In this document: positions 31,810 through 39,488 of the stretch, one piece after another | Layout of the letters: every line of letters begins with the position of its first letter | How positions within the stretch are numbered: the stretch's first letter is position 1 | DNA from: an uncultured Tenacibaculum sp. | GTDB lineage: Bacteria > Bacteroidota > Bacteroidia > Flavobacteriales > Flavobacteriaceae | Length of the DNA stretch: 64,000 bases | Direction of reading: 5' to 3' | Assembly (NCBI RefSeq): GCF_947502995.1 | Contig: NZ_CANNBW010000021.1 | Span: 1 to 64,000 of the forward strand | Translations under genes and position numbers: made by a program | Notes under the pieces: generated by a model | The model's database searches: none | What the model was told of the DNA's origin: nothing | Seen by the model: only the letters and a program-made list of their open reading frames with translations

Positions 31810-32004
31810 ATGGATAATATAAAATTATTAGGTCTGTCCAAAAAAATAGAAACTATTTTAGATGAATATGGAGTATCTAATTTTAAAGTTAAAGAGATGA
31901 AGTTACAAGCTAAAAATTATGATGTAGAACAACATGATGAGGGTAATAGCTGCAAAATTGTTTGGGATCCAGAAACGGATGAACTTATTTGGAAATGTGA
32001 TTAA
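31810..32004 (+). CDS. Hypothetical 64-residue protein
   Basis: The small protein starts MDNIKLLGLSKKIETILDEYG and is cytoplasmic-looking, charged and helical, with a C-terminus KIVWDPETDELIWKCD. Two cysteines lie near the end (SCK and WKCD). There is no signal peptide or membrane segment. The gene is preceded by an A/T-rich spacer after the previous frame and followed by about 280 bp of non-coding DNA with hairpins. I recognise no family. A short peptide with a helical leader and a cysteine-bearing tail could be a secreted or modified peptide, but no processing genes are nearby. Confidence 0.5.
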   Translation: MDNIKLLGLSKKIETILDEYGVSNFKVKEMKLQAKNYDVEQHDEGNSCKIVWDPETDELIWKCD

Positions 32005-32099
32005 AAACCATATCTATTTGAGATCATTACTTTATGAGATTATTTCCTAATTCTGTCGAAAAAATTAGACTAATTGATGTAAGTAAAGACTTAAATTAA

Positions 32100-32130
32100 G
32101 CTAGCGCTCGAATCCTTTCGAGTGCCAAGC
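32100..32130. other. Stable hairpin in the intergenic region
   Basis: The arms GCGCTCGAA (32104-32112) and TTCGAGTGC (32117-32125) pair over 9 bp with one G-T pair and a TCCT loop; outer bases GCT/AGC add three more pairs after a small internal loop. No T-run follows. The rest of 32005-32283 shows only a 21-codon open frame (32034-32099) without support. Confidence 0.45.
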
Positions 32131-32164
32131 AAGAGTAAGTAAAAACAATAATTAAATATAATAG

Positions 32165-32196
32165 CCACAGCATTTTTATAAGTGTTGTGGTTTTTT
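32165..32196 (+). terminator. Rho-independent terminator
   Basis: The stem CCACAGCA/TGTTGTGG (8 bp, one G-T pair) has a 10-nt loop and is followed by six T. It closes the plus-strand small-gene region, 87 bp before the converging mnmE stop. Confidence 0.75.
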
Positions 32197-32283
32197 ATAG
32201 TTTAAAAAGATAATAGTTCTATAAGTAATTGACAGAATCGAGGGCTAACCTGTGATTTAGAAAAGAAAGAACACTCAATAATT

Positions 32284-33684
32284 TTATTTCCCAATACAAA
32301 AGTTAGAGAAAATATGTCCTAAAATATCTTTATCTACGTCATACTCACCAGTGATGTTTCCTAAATGACGCAAACACTCGCGGATATCGATAGCAAATAA
32401 ATCAGAAGAAATACCTAGTTCTATTCCATTATCAACAGATTGAATACTCTCTAAAGCATTATTTAAAGCTTCAAAATGACGAGAATTTGTCACAATAGTT
32501 TCATTATTACTCAAAGCTCCAGTATTCACTAAAGAAGTCAACTCAGTTTTTAAAGTATCTACACCTATTTTTTGCTTTGCAGATAATAATAAGGCATCGG
32601 GTAATAAATATTCAAGATCAGAAATAGATTTTTCAGAAAGATTATCTATTTTATTAGCTATTAATAATACCCTTTTATTTGTAAAACGCTCTTTGATTTT
32701 TGAAATTTCAGAAAGTATAATAGATGATTTTGCTACTACTTTATCAGCATTTATTAATAAAATAACAAGCTGTGCTTTATCAGCTTTTTCATAAGCCTTT
32801 TGTATACCAATACTTTCTACCACATCTTCAGTTTCACGAATTCCAGCAGTATCAATAAAACGAAAAGCAACACCATCAATAATCATTTCATCTTCAATAG
32901 CATCACGTGTAGTTCCAGCAATATCAGAAACAATAGCTTTTTCCTCGTTTAATAAAGCATTTAAAAGTGTCGATTTTCCAACGTTTGGCTCACCAATAAT
33001 AGCTACGGGAATTCCATTTTTTAAGGCATTTCCAAAGGCAAAACTATCAATTAAACGTTTTAAAACTGATGTAATTTTAGTCACCAATTCTCGGAATTTT
33101 GTACGATCTGCAAACTCAACATCTTCACCAGAAAAATCCAATTCTAATTCAATTAAAGCAGCAAAATCTAAAAGTTGTCCGCGTAAATCTTTCAATTCAT
33201 TGGTAATTCCACCACGCATTTGCTGAATAGCCATTTGATGCGAAGCTTCAGAATTAGAAGCAATCACATCTGCCACAGCTTCAGCCTGACTTAAATCCAT
33301 TTTACCATTCAAAAAAGCACGCATGGTAAATTCACCATTATCAGCCATTCTACATCCGTTACTTAAAAATAGTTGTAAAATTTCTTGCTGAATGAATACA
33401 GATCCATGACAAGAAATTTCTACCACATTTTCACCAGTATACGAGTTTGGGTTTTTAAAAACAGAAACCAAAACTTCATCTACAATCTTTCCCTTATTGG
33501 TGATACGACCTAAATGAATCGTATGTGTTTTTTGATCTAATAACGATTTGTTTTTTTTAACTGAAGTAAAAAATTGATTTACAATTTCAATAGACTTTTC
33601 ACCAGAAAGTCGAATTACAGAAATAGCTCCAACTCCAGAAGGAGTAGCTAAGGCAACAATTGTATCGTTAATTAGTGTTTGCAA
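32284..33684 (-). CDS. mnmE: tRNA uridine-5-carboxymethylaminomethyl(34) synthesis GTPase MnmE
   Basis: MnmE (TrmE) works with MnmG in the cytoplasm to modify U34 of certain tRNAs. The N-terminal tetrahydrofolate-binding domain begins NDTIVALATPSGVGAISVIR. The G domain has GEPNVGKST (G1), DIAGTTRD (G2), DTAGIRE (G3) and NKID (G4). The protein ends in FCIGK, the conserved C-terminal motif with the functional cysteine. Length is normal. The frame continues to a TTG at 33702, but that codon overlaps a perfect -7 promoter motif; TTG at 33684 (then QTLINDTIVAL) is a better start. No ATG is available at the 5' end. Confidence 0.96.
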   Translation of the reverse strand: MQTLINDTIVALATPSGVGAISVIRLSGEKSIEIVNQFFTSVKKNKSLLDQKTHTIHLGRITNKGKIVDEVLVSVFKNPNSYTGENVVEISCHGSVFIQQEILQLFLSNGCRMADNGEFTMRAFLNGKMDLSQAEAVADVIASNSEASHQMAIQQMRGGITNELKDLRGQLLDFAALIELELDFSGEDVEFADRTKFRELVTKITSVLKRLIDSFAFGNALKNGIPVAIIGEPNVGKSTLLNALLNEEKAIVSDIAGTTRDAIEDEMIIDGVAFRFIDTAGIRETEDVVESIGIQKAYEKADKAQLVILLINADKVVAKSSIILSEISKIKERFTNKRVLLIANKIDNLSEKSISDLEYLLPDALLLSAKQKIGVDTLKTELTSLVNTGALSNNETIVTNSRHFEALNNALESIQSVDNGIELGISSDLFAIDIRECLRHLGNITGEYDVDKDILGHIFSNFCIGK

Positions 33685-33699
33685 AACGTATTTTTTATG

Positions 33700-33707
33700 C
33701 AAATATA
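33700..33707 (-). promoter_or_regulatory. -7 promoter element of mnmE
   Basis: TATATTTG on the minus strand fully matches TAnnTTTG. It would place the transcript start near 33694, a very short leader before the TTG at 33684, and rules against translation from 33702. Confidence 0.45.
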
Positions 33708-33933
33708 CTACAGTTCAATACAATTTTAGTTTTAAGATTTCTTAGAAATATAGTTTCTGCATTATTCAAAATTTATTTAGGAATCTCATTACTCTTATAA
33801 ATAGGAATTTATGAAGAAAAACTATAACGAATTCTGTTTGATATCAGTTTATTTATAAATTCGAAATAATCATTTTATTTTTTGTAACAAAACGATAAAC
33901 CTTACGTCTAATAAGTGTAAACAACAACAAAAA

Positions 33934-34272
33934 ATGCAGAGAAATAAAGAATTATTAGCAATTACACATTTAAGTCAATTATTAGATCTAGTTACCGTTA
34001 TTGGAGGTTTCGTCGCGCCTTTAATTATATGGATGATTAAGAAAGATGAAGTTGAAGGCATGGATGAACATGGTAAAGCTATTTTAAACTTCAGAATTTC
34101 TATGTTTATTTACGCATTATTATGCATTCCATTAATTTTATTTTTTGGATTAGGAATTTTAGGTTTTATCCTTTTAGGAATATTTTACTTCATTTTTCCA
34201 ATTATAAATGCAGTTAAAGCTACAAATAACGAAGCTCCAAATTATCCTTTTAGTATTCGATTTTTAGAATAA
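33934..34272 (+). CDS. DUF4870 domain-containing (Tic20-like) membrane protein
   Basis: A 112-residue protein starting MQRNKELLAITHLSQLLDL with three hydrophobic segments. VIGGFVAPLIIWMIKKDE followed by DEHGKAILNFRISM is the DUF4870 signature (GxxxPLxxWxxKK then HGKxxLNFxIS). The last helices are LLCIPLILFFGLGILGF and IFYFIFPIINAVKA. It is an inner-membrane protein with unknown biochemical role. It stands alone between mnmE (divergent) and a terminator. The 231 bp upstream contains no full TAnnTTTG match on this strand. Confidence 0.86.
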   Translation: MQRNKELLAITHLSQLLDLVTVIGGFVAPLIIWMIKKDEVEGMDEHGKAILNFRISMFIYALLCIPLILFFGLGILGFILLGIFYFIFPIINAVKATNNEAPNYPFSIRFLE

Positions 34273-34294
34273 AAGAGATTAGAAATAAAATTAA

Positions 34295-34325
34295 AAGTTT
34301 TCAGATACTACTGAAGACTTTTTTT
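34295..34325. terminator. Rho-independent terminator between convergent genes
   Basis: The stem AAGTTTTCAG/CTGAAGACTT (10 bp, one G-T pair) has a 6-nt loop and is followed by a T-run that runs into the stop codon of the converging TetR gene. Confidence 0.72.
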
Positions 34326-34959
34326 ATTGACTTAAAATTCTATCGTATGCACTAGCAAAAGCCTTTACACCTTTTTTAGTAAGAGCTGCACTTATCATTG
34401 AAAATAAAAGCTGAATGTAATACTTGGTATGATCTGTTTTAATTCCAGAACTCAACATAGAAAATACAGCTTTATCAAAAACCCAAGAATTAAAAATAAT
34501 GAGTAATCCATGAATCTTTAATTTCAATTGTTTTTCATTAAGCTCTCTCATGTAACCATTTTCAATTAGAAACTGAGAAATCTTCAGAATAATATTGCTA
34601 TACACTTTAGAACGCTCAATAGTTTTTTCTTTAATTTTTATGTATTTTAAGGTAATGTCATAACCATTTAAAAGAAAAAAACGATACTTATAAGTTAGGT
34701 TCATCATGTTTTCTAAACTTCGTAACATAAAGTCAAACTCAAAAATTTCACCTTTTAAATTCAGTAAAGATTCATCTAGTTCATCCATAAAGTTTTGATG
34801 TAATCGAATTACAATGTCTTCTTTTTTAGGAAAATGATAGCATAAGTTTCCGTAACTAATTTCAATGTGTTCACTTATGGTTTTACTCGATGTATTGGCA
34901 TATCCTTCTTCATTAAATAATTGTAATGAAGCTTCTAATATTTTCTCTTTAGTTGTCAT
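34324..34959 (-). CDS. TetR/AcrR family transcriptional regulator
   Basis: A 211-residue regulator. The N-terminal helix-turn-helix region reads TTKEKILEASLQLFNEEGY, then TSSKTISEHIEISYGNLCYHFPKKEDIV, split as TSSKTISEHIEISYG and NLCYHFPKKEDIV, the classic TetR pattern. The ligand domain is all-helical with no recognised signature. ATG 34957-34959 is preferred over 34968 because a full TAnnTTTG motif on this strand (34966-34973) covers the upstream ATG. The gene diverges from an acyl-CoA dehydrogenase gene. Two matching 22-bp palindromes lie between the starts, so it probably represses both directions in response to an acyl-CoA or fatty acid. The ligand is inference. Confidence 0.9.
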   Translation of the reverse strand: MTTKEKILEASLQLFNEEGYANTSSKTISEHIEISYGNLCYHFPKKEDIVIRLHQNFMDELDESLLNLKGEIFEFDFMLRSLENMMNLTYKYRFFLLNGYDITLKYIKIKEKTIERSKVYSNIILKISQFLIENGYMRELNEKQLKLKIHGLLIIFNSWVFDKAVFSMLSSGIKTDHTKYYIQLLFSMISAALTKKGVKAFASAYDRILSQ

Positions 34960-34965
34960 AAAAAT

Positions 34966-34973
34966 CAAAATTA
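34966..34973 (-). promoter_or_regulatory. -7 promoter element of the TetR gene
   Basis: TAATTTTG on the minus strand is a full TAnnTTTG match. Transcription would begin at or very near the ATG at 34959, suggesting an almost leaderless mRNA. It overlaps the operator at 34969-34990. Confidence 0.45.
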
Positions 34974-34990
34974 GGCTTTTTAGCCTATTT
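34969..34990. promoter_or_regulatory. Candidate TetR operator 1
   Basis: The site is AATTAGG-N8-CCTATTT, with a perfect inner palindrome TAGGCT-TTTT-AGCCTA. It overlaps the -7 element of the tetR gene, so binding would give autorepression. Confidence 0.65.
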
Positions 34991-35005
34991 TTTAAAATTT
35001 TTTTA

Positions 35006-35013
35006 TACTTTTG
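35006..35013 (+). promoter_or_regulatory. -7 promoter element of the acyl-CoA dehydrogenase gene
   Basis: TACTTTTG is a full TAnnTTTG match, 41 bp upstream of ATG 35055. The predicted transcript start falls inside operator 2. Confidence 0.45.
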
Positions 35014-35014
35014 A

Positions 35015-35036
35015 AATTAGGTATAAATGCCTAATT
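35015..35036. promoter_or_regulatory. Candidate TetR operator 2
   Basis: The site is AATTAGG-N8-CCTAATT, with 7-bp perfect arms and the same arm sequence and spacing as operator 1, centred 46 bp away. It covers the predicted transcript start of the acyl-CoA dehydrogenase gene. Confidence 0.68.
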
Positions 35037-35054
35037 AAATCAAAATTCAAAAAA

Positions 35055-36827
35055 ATGAATGAAACTTTAACCAAAAAACAAGGAGGATCTTTTCTGATTC
35101 AAGATATAACTACAGAACAATTTTATACTTCAGAATTAATTTCAGAAGAAACCAAAATGATGAAAGATGCTGGAGCATCTTTTCTAAATACAGAGATTGA
35201 AAGTCGTTTAGAGTTTTTAGAAACTAAGGAAGCGATTAAAGAAACTCCTGTGTTAATAAGAAAATGTGGTGAATTAGGTTTTTTAGGTTTAGAAGTTTCT
35301 GAAGAATTTGGAGGTTTAGATGTATCATTTAAAGATGTACTTCATTTTACTGTAACTATGAGTAGAGGCTATTCTTTTACAGGAGCTTTGGGGGTACAAA
35401 CAAGTATTGGTATTGCTCCAATTTTTCTTTACGGAACAGCCTATTTAAAAGAAAAATATTTAGCTAAAATGATAGGAGGAGAGTTGTTATCGGCTTTTGC
35501 ATTAACGGAACCAAATGCAGGAAGCGATGCAAATGCAGGTAAAACAAAAGCTGTTATAGATGAAAATGGAGATTATATTATAAACGGACAAAAAGCATGG
35601 ATTTCTAATGCAGGAATTGCAGATTTGTTTATTGTTTTTGCTAAGATTGAAGATGATAAGAATTTGTCTGCTTTTGTTGTAGAAAAAGATTTTGGAGGAA
35701 TTACAATCGGACCAGAAGAAAAGAAAATGGGATTTTCTGGATGGAGTACATGTCAGGTATTTTTTGAAAATGTAAAAGTTCCAAAAACACAGTTGTTAGG
35801 TGAAAGAAATAAAGGATTAAAAATAGCATTAAATACCTTAAATACAGGAAGAATAAAATTAGGTGCGTCTTGTATTGGTGTTGGAAGTAAAGCGTTAACT
35901 CATGCGGTAGATTATGCAAAACAACGAGAACAGTTTGGAAAATCGATAGCTTCTTTTGGAGCGATTCAAGATAAAATAGCCAGAATGCAAGCTTATCTTT
36001 TTGCTAATGAAGCTGGTGTTTTTAGATTAGGTAATGATATCGATTTACTTAGAGAACAGATGCAACAAGAAGGAAATAACTTTTCTGAAGCTAAAATTAA
36101 TTCGCTTAAAGAATTTAGTATCGAAAGTGCTATTGTAAAAGTGTATGGATCAGAAATACAAGATTATATTGTAGATCAAGCGGTGCAAATTTATGGAGGA
36201 ATGGGGTTTTCTGCTGAATCACCTGTTGAAAAATTATACAGAGCTGTTAGAATTAGTAGAATTTATGAAGGAACAAACGAGATCAACAGACTAGTCATTA
36301 TAAAAGAGTTTGTAAAAAAAGGAATGAAAGGTGAATTGGACGTTTTTTCGTTATTCACCAAAATAGCAGAAGAATTAGAAGAGGAATTGCCAAATTTTAC
36401 TACAAATGTAATAGACCAATATGAAAGTTTTGTTCAGAGTTTAAAATCTATTTCAGTATTTATTTCGGGGGTTTGTTTACAAAAGTTCATGGCTCAGTTA
36501 GAAGAAGAGCAAGAAATAGCAATGCATATTTCAGATTTACTCATCAATTTATATGTATTAGAAAGTACTTTATTACGAGTTAAAAAATTAAAAGAATTAA
36601 ATTTTTTAGAAGAAGATTTCCATTACGCTATCTTAAAAACAATAGGTTTTGATGTTTTTACTAAAGTATCCAATACGATTAACGAATTGGTAGTTTCTTT
36701 TAATTCAGAAAAAGAAGTTTCTACCATAATTAAAGCTTGGGATAAATACATGAAATTACCTCATGCAAATATTAAAGAAGAACGAAGAAAAATAGCAAAA
36801 CGTGTAATTTCTAAAGGCGTAAATTAA
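35055..36827 (+). CDS. Acyl-CoA dehydrogenase (VLCAD/ACAD9-like, extended C-terminus)
   Basis: A 590-residue flavoenzyme that would catalyse FAD-dependent alpha,beta-dehydrogenation of acyl-CoA in beta-oxidation. Visible motifs are LGFLGLEVSEEFGGLD in the N-terminal helical domain, FALTEPNAGSDAN and WISNAGIADLF in the FAD/beta domain, YAKQREQFGKSI, and QIYGGMGFSAESPVEKLYRA followed by RIYEGTNEINRL with the catalytic glutamate after Y. About 165 extra C-terminal residues place it with long VLCAD-like members. It diverges from a TetR regulator with a shared operator pair and is followed 9 bp later by a patatin gene, so a lipid-breakdown unit under TetR control is likely. The electron acceptor is presumably ETF, encoded elsewhere. 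Confidence 0.93.
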   Translation: MNETLTKKQGGSFLIQDITTEQFYTSELISEETKMMKDAGASFLNTEIESRLEFLETKEAIKETPVLIRKCGELGFLGLEVSEEFGGLDVSFKDVLHFTVTMSRGYSFTGALGVQTSIGIAPIFLYGTAYLKEKYLAKMIGGELLSAFALTEPNAGSDANAGKTKAVIDENGDYIINGQKAWISNAGIADLFIVFAKIEDDKNLSAFVVEKDFGGITIGPEEKKMGFSGWSTCQVFFENVKVPKTQLLGERNKGLKIALNTLNTGRIKLGASCIGVGSKALTHAVDYAKQREQFGKSIASFGAIQDKIARMQAYLFANEAGVFRLGNDIDLLREQMQQEGNNFSEAKINSLKEFSIESAIVKVYGSEIQDYIVDQAVQIYGGMGFSAESPVEKLYRAVRISRIYEGTNEINRLVIIKEFVKKGMKGELDVFSLFTKIAEELEEELPNFTTNVIDQYESFVQSLKSISVFISGVCLQKFMAQLEEEQEIAMHISDLLINLYVLESTLLRVKKLKELNFLEEDFHYAILKTIGFDVFTKVSNTINELVVSFNSEKEVSTIIKAWDKYMKLPHANIKEERRKIAKRVISKGVN

Positions 36828-36836
36828 ATTGTAATA

Positions 36837-37586
36837 ATGAAGAAAGTTGGAGTTGTATTTTCAGGAGGCGGAGCTTTAGCAACAGCACATTTAGGATTGT
36901 TAAAAGTCTTAGAAGAGCAAAATAGTAAACCTGATTTTTTCTCAGGAAATAGTGCTGGAGCATTAATAGGAACATTATATGCTTATGGATATACTATAGA
37001 AGAAATTTTAGAAATTATTATTAAAGAAGAATGGTTAGCTGTTCCTTTTCAAAAGCTTAAAGAAAAAAGAATTTTAGATATAAATGACATGTTTGAAAGT
37101 TTTAAAAATTATTTACCTGAAACTTTTAAATCCGACAATGTTTTTATCTCAGCAACTGATATTAATTCTGGTGAAGTAGTAACTTTTAATTCAGGAAACC
37201 TTAAACAAACACTAAAGGCCTCAGTAGCATTGTCAACTTTTTTTAAGCCTGTATTATACCAGGAAAAAAGCTTAGTTGACAGTGCTTTATTAGATAATTT
37301 TCATGTTACACCATTACTAAATAAATGCGATGTGATTTACGGAAGTTATGCAATTCCTATGACACCATTTATTCCTGAATTAGAAACAAATGTCCAGCAA
37401 TTAATAAATCGATTGTTTGCAATAAACGGATATCAAAGAGCAAAGCAGAAGTTTCATTTATGCGACTTCATGTTCGATCATCAATATCTAAAAGAATTTA
37501 AAATTTTAGATAAAGACAAGCTTAAAACAATTTATGAGAAAAGCTACGAATATTGCAAACGTAAATTAGAACTAAAAGCGGTGTAA
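36837..37586 (+). CDS. Patatin-like phospholipase
   Basis: A 249-residue serine hydrolase. FSGGGALATAHLG is the glycine-rich oxyanion loop and GNSAG the nucleophile elbow (Ser39). The catalytic Asp is probably Asp148 in VDSALLDNFHV; most patatins have DGG or DGA there, so the serine after Asp is unusual. There is no signal peptide, so it is cytoplasmic. It starts 9 bp after the acyl-CoA dehydrogenase stop and probably shares its TetR-controlled transcript: acyl chains released from lipids would feed beta-oxidation. The substrate is inferred. Its stop codon abuts that of the converging CAP gene with no spacer. Confidence 0.9.
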   Translation: MKKVGVVFSGGGALATAHLGLLKVLEEQNSKPDFFSGNSAGALIGTLYAYGYTIEEILEIIIKEEWLAVPFQKLKEKRILDINDMFESFKNYLPETFKSDNVFISATDINSGEVVTFNSGNLKQTLKASVALSTFFKPVLYQEKSLVDSALLDNFHVTPLLNKCDVIYGSYAIPMTPFIPELETNVQQLINRLFAINGYQRAKQKFHLCDFMFDHQYLKEFKILDKDKLKTIYEKSYEYCKRKLELKAV

Positions 37587-38072
37587 TTATCTTCTAATAA
37601 AGATGTTGGTGTAATACCAAGTACCGTTATTATTTTGTTTTGCAGTAAGATTAAAATGTGTGAAATTTCCCTCAATATTTCTGCGATGCCCGTCACTATT
37701 TATCCATGCGTTAACTAGAGATTGGGCATTGCTATATCCAAAAGCTACATTTTCTGCAGTTCCTCTAGCATCTGCATTTTGCTGTAAATAATTATTACGA
37801 TCACTAAAATTATCATGAGAAATATCACCTTTGCTAATCATGTAATCTGTATGTGCATCAGTTTGAGTTTTTATAATATCTAAAATCTCTAATGTACTTA
37901 AACCGTTATCAGATCTATGTTTGTTTAATAAGTTTAAAATTTGTGTTTCGTAATTAACTTCATTTGTTGGATTTTCAAGGTTTTGATCTCCAGTATCAAT
38001 ATTTTCTTCGTTAGAACTACAAGAAAAAATTGCTAAACAACAAATAAAGAATAGGGATTTAATTAATTTCAT
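37587..38072 (-). CDS. CAP domain (SCP/PR1-like) lipoprotein
   Basis: A 161-residue protein with an SPII signal (lipobox IFSC, Cys18) and an acidic linker. The CAP domain then shows ILNLLNKHRSDNGLSTLEI, THTDYMISKGDISHDNF-like HTDYMISKGDISHDNF, AENVAFGYSNAQSLVNAWI and SDGHRRNIEGNFTHF, the conserved CAP histidine and glutamate motifs. Bacterial CAP lipoproteins are exposed at the envelope; enzymatic activity is not established. It is the last gene of a minus-strand group after DUF4268 and miaE. Confidence 0.9.
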   Translation of the reverse strand: MKLIKSLFFICCLAIFSCSSNEENIDTGDQNLENPTNEVNYETQILNLLNKHRSDNGLSTLEILDIIKTQTDAHTDYMISKGDISHDNFSDRNNYLQQNADARGTAENVAFGYSNAQSLVNAWINSDGHRRNIEGNFTHFNLTAKQNNNGTWYYTNIFIRR

Positions 38073-38091
38073 AAGGGGATAATAAAGATTA

Positions 38092-38529
38092 TTAAATGGC
38101 TTGTTTTATAAAATCTTCGTACTCATAATAAAACATTTCGAACTGTGTCATAGTTTCTACAAAAAACTCATAACAATCTCGCCATGTATTTTTATTATGG
38201 ATACTAAATTTCTTTTCATGTAAAACGTATATTCTGTGAATATATTTTCCGTTGTCTAATTGAAAAGCGTTATCAAAAATAACTTCAGGTAAATATTCCG
38301 TTTCTAATATTTTTCTTAATGCAAGTAACTGATCGTATAACAATTCATTAGCAACTTCTTCAGGATGTTCAAAATCTAAACACACAAAAGCTTTTTTTCG
38401 ATCAGCTTGAAATTTAAATGCAAATCCTTTGATTTTTGTATTGTACAATAACCATTTTCTTGGAAACGATTTTCCAAAGCTCGTCCAGAACTCTTTTCTA
38501 ATTTTTGCCGATTCTTCTTTGCTAAACAT
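38092..38529 (-). CDS. DUF4268 domain-containing protein
   Basis: A 145-residue cytoplasmic protein that covers the DUF4268 domain: IRKEFWTSFGKSFPRKWLLY, FAFKFQADRKKAFVCLDFE, and a C-terminal RDCYEFFVETMTQFEMFYYE. The DUF4268 fold resembles restriction-enzyme-like proteins but no catalytic motif is obvious, and the function is unknown. The start is 38 bp after the miaE stop, so it is probably co-transcribed. Confidence 0.83.
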   Translation of the reverse strand: MFSKEESAKIRKEFWTSFGKSFPRKWLLYNTKIKGFAFKFQADRKKAFVCLDFEHPEEVANELLYDQLLALRKILETEYLPEVIFDNAFQLDNGKYIHRIYVLHEKKFSIHNKNTWRDCYEFFVETMTQFEMFYYEYEDFIKQAI

Positions 38530-38567
38530 TTATTTCAGATATCTTGGTTTTTAAGAATTGATTTATC

Positions 38568-39149
38568 TTATCCGTGAACTTTAGCAGAAGTACCTCTGTT
38601 CTTCATCATTTCAGCTTCAAAAGCAAGTAAATCATTCCACTTCTGATCAACAATTTCTCGGTTCATATACTTTCTGGCATAGCCTAAAAATAAAGTGTAA
38701 TGGTTTGCTTCAGAAATCATTAAATCTTTATAGAATTCAGATAACTGTTCGTCTTCCATATTGTCAGAAAAAACTTTAAAACGTTCACAACTTCTAGCTT
38801 CAATTAAAGCAGCTACTAATAGTCTGTGAATTAAAGCTTCAGTTCTATCAGGAGTTTTAGGGAAGAATCCTTGTAATTTTAAGGCATAATCATTTTTAGT
38901 TGCTTGGCCTAAAACCATTCCTCTTTCTACCATTAAATTATGTACCATTCTAAAATGTTCCATTTCTTCAATGGCAATATCACTCATATCTTTTACTAAT
39001 GCTGTTTCTTCAGAGTAATTTATAATTATAGAAACTGCATTACTAGCAGCTTTTTGTTCTGCAAATGCATGATCGGTTAAAAGTTGTTGCAAACCATTTT
39101 TTGCAACATCTACCCAAGAAGTTTCCGTATCAAATTGTAATCCTAACAT
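38568..39149 (-). CDS. miaE: tRNA-(ms2io6A37)-hydroxylase MiaE
   Basis: A 193-residue ferritin-like non-haem di-iron enzyme that would hydroxylate the isopentenyl group of ms2i6A37 in tRNA. The start LGLQFDTETSWVDVAKNGLQ is typical. Di-iron ligands are visible in two ExxH-type motifs, IAIEEMEHFRM and MISEANHYTLFLGYA, plus a glutamate in DHAFAEQKAAS and one in ALIEARSCERF. Length is usual. A full TAnnTTTG promoter motif lies 33-40 bp upstream. It heads the group miaE-DUF4268-CAP. Confidence 0.93.
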   Translation of the reverse strand: MLGLQFDTETSWVDVAKNGLQQLLTDHAFAEQKAASNAVSIIINYSEETALVKDMSDIAIEEMEHFRMVHNLMVERGMVLGQATKNDYALKLQGFFPKTPDRTEALIHRLLVAALIEARSCERFKVFSDNMEDEQLSEFYKDLMISEANHYTLFLGYARKYMNREIVDQKWNDLLAFEAEMMKNRGTSAKVHG

Positions 39150-39181
39150 ATTTTATTATGCATTTTGATTTTATAGAAATG

Positions 39182-39189
39182 CAAATTTA
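39182..39189 (-). promoter_or_regulatory. -7 promoter element of miaE
   Basis: TAAATTTG on the minus strand is a full TAnnTTTG match, giving a leader of about 25 nt before the ATG at 39149. No well-placed -33 TTG is seen. Confidence 0.42.
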
Positions 39190-39445
39190 GTAAAACTGTA
39201 GACGAATAGAGAATAAGAATCCACGAATCTAGAAAGCCCTAATTAATATCGTACAGGTTTTATTAGTTTTGGTAGGCAATGAATTCATAAAATCAATATA
39301 GCATTTTAGTATAGATTCTTAATCTTTTTGAGACTATTTAGAAGCTTTTAATATTAAAAATAACAGCTAACATGAATTTATATAGTGTTAACTCATCGAA
39401 ACATTGAATTTACGAATTCTAAAAGTTATTTCATCTCTATTTTAT

Positions 39446-39453
39446 TAACTTTG
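39446..39453 (+). promoter_or_regulatory. -7 promoter element of the alpha-2-macroglobulin gene
   Basis: TAACTTTG is a full TAnnTTTG match, 35 bp before the ATG at 39489. Confidence 0.42.
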
Positions 39454-39488
39454 AATATCAGTTAACTAGAAAAAAATTGTAAAAAACC

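Larger units (their letters stand above)
39150..39488. other. Divergent intergenic region miaE / alpha-2-macroglobulin
   Basis: The 339 bp are A+T-rich without an open frame of note. They hold the miaE promoter motif (39182-39189) and a plus-strand motif (39446-39453). I see no operator-like palindrome or RNA structure in the rest. Confidence 0.5.

Noticed and set aside
32034-32099. 21-codon open frame MRLFPNSVEKIRLIDVSKDL
   Set aside because: It is too short, has no neighbours or signals, and could arise by chance.
32100-32130. Possible tRNA 3' end, because of TCGAATCC and GTGCCA
   Set aside because: No matching acceptor, D or anticodon arm can be folded upstream, and the sequence forms a simple hairpin instead.
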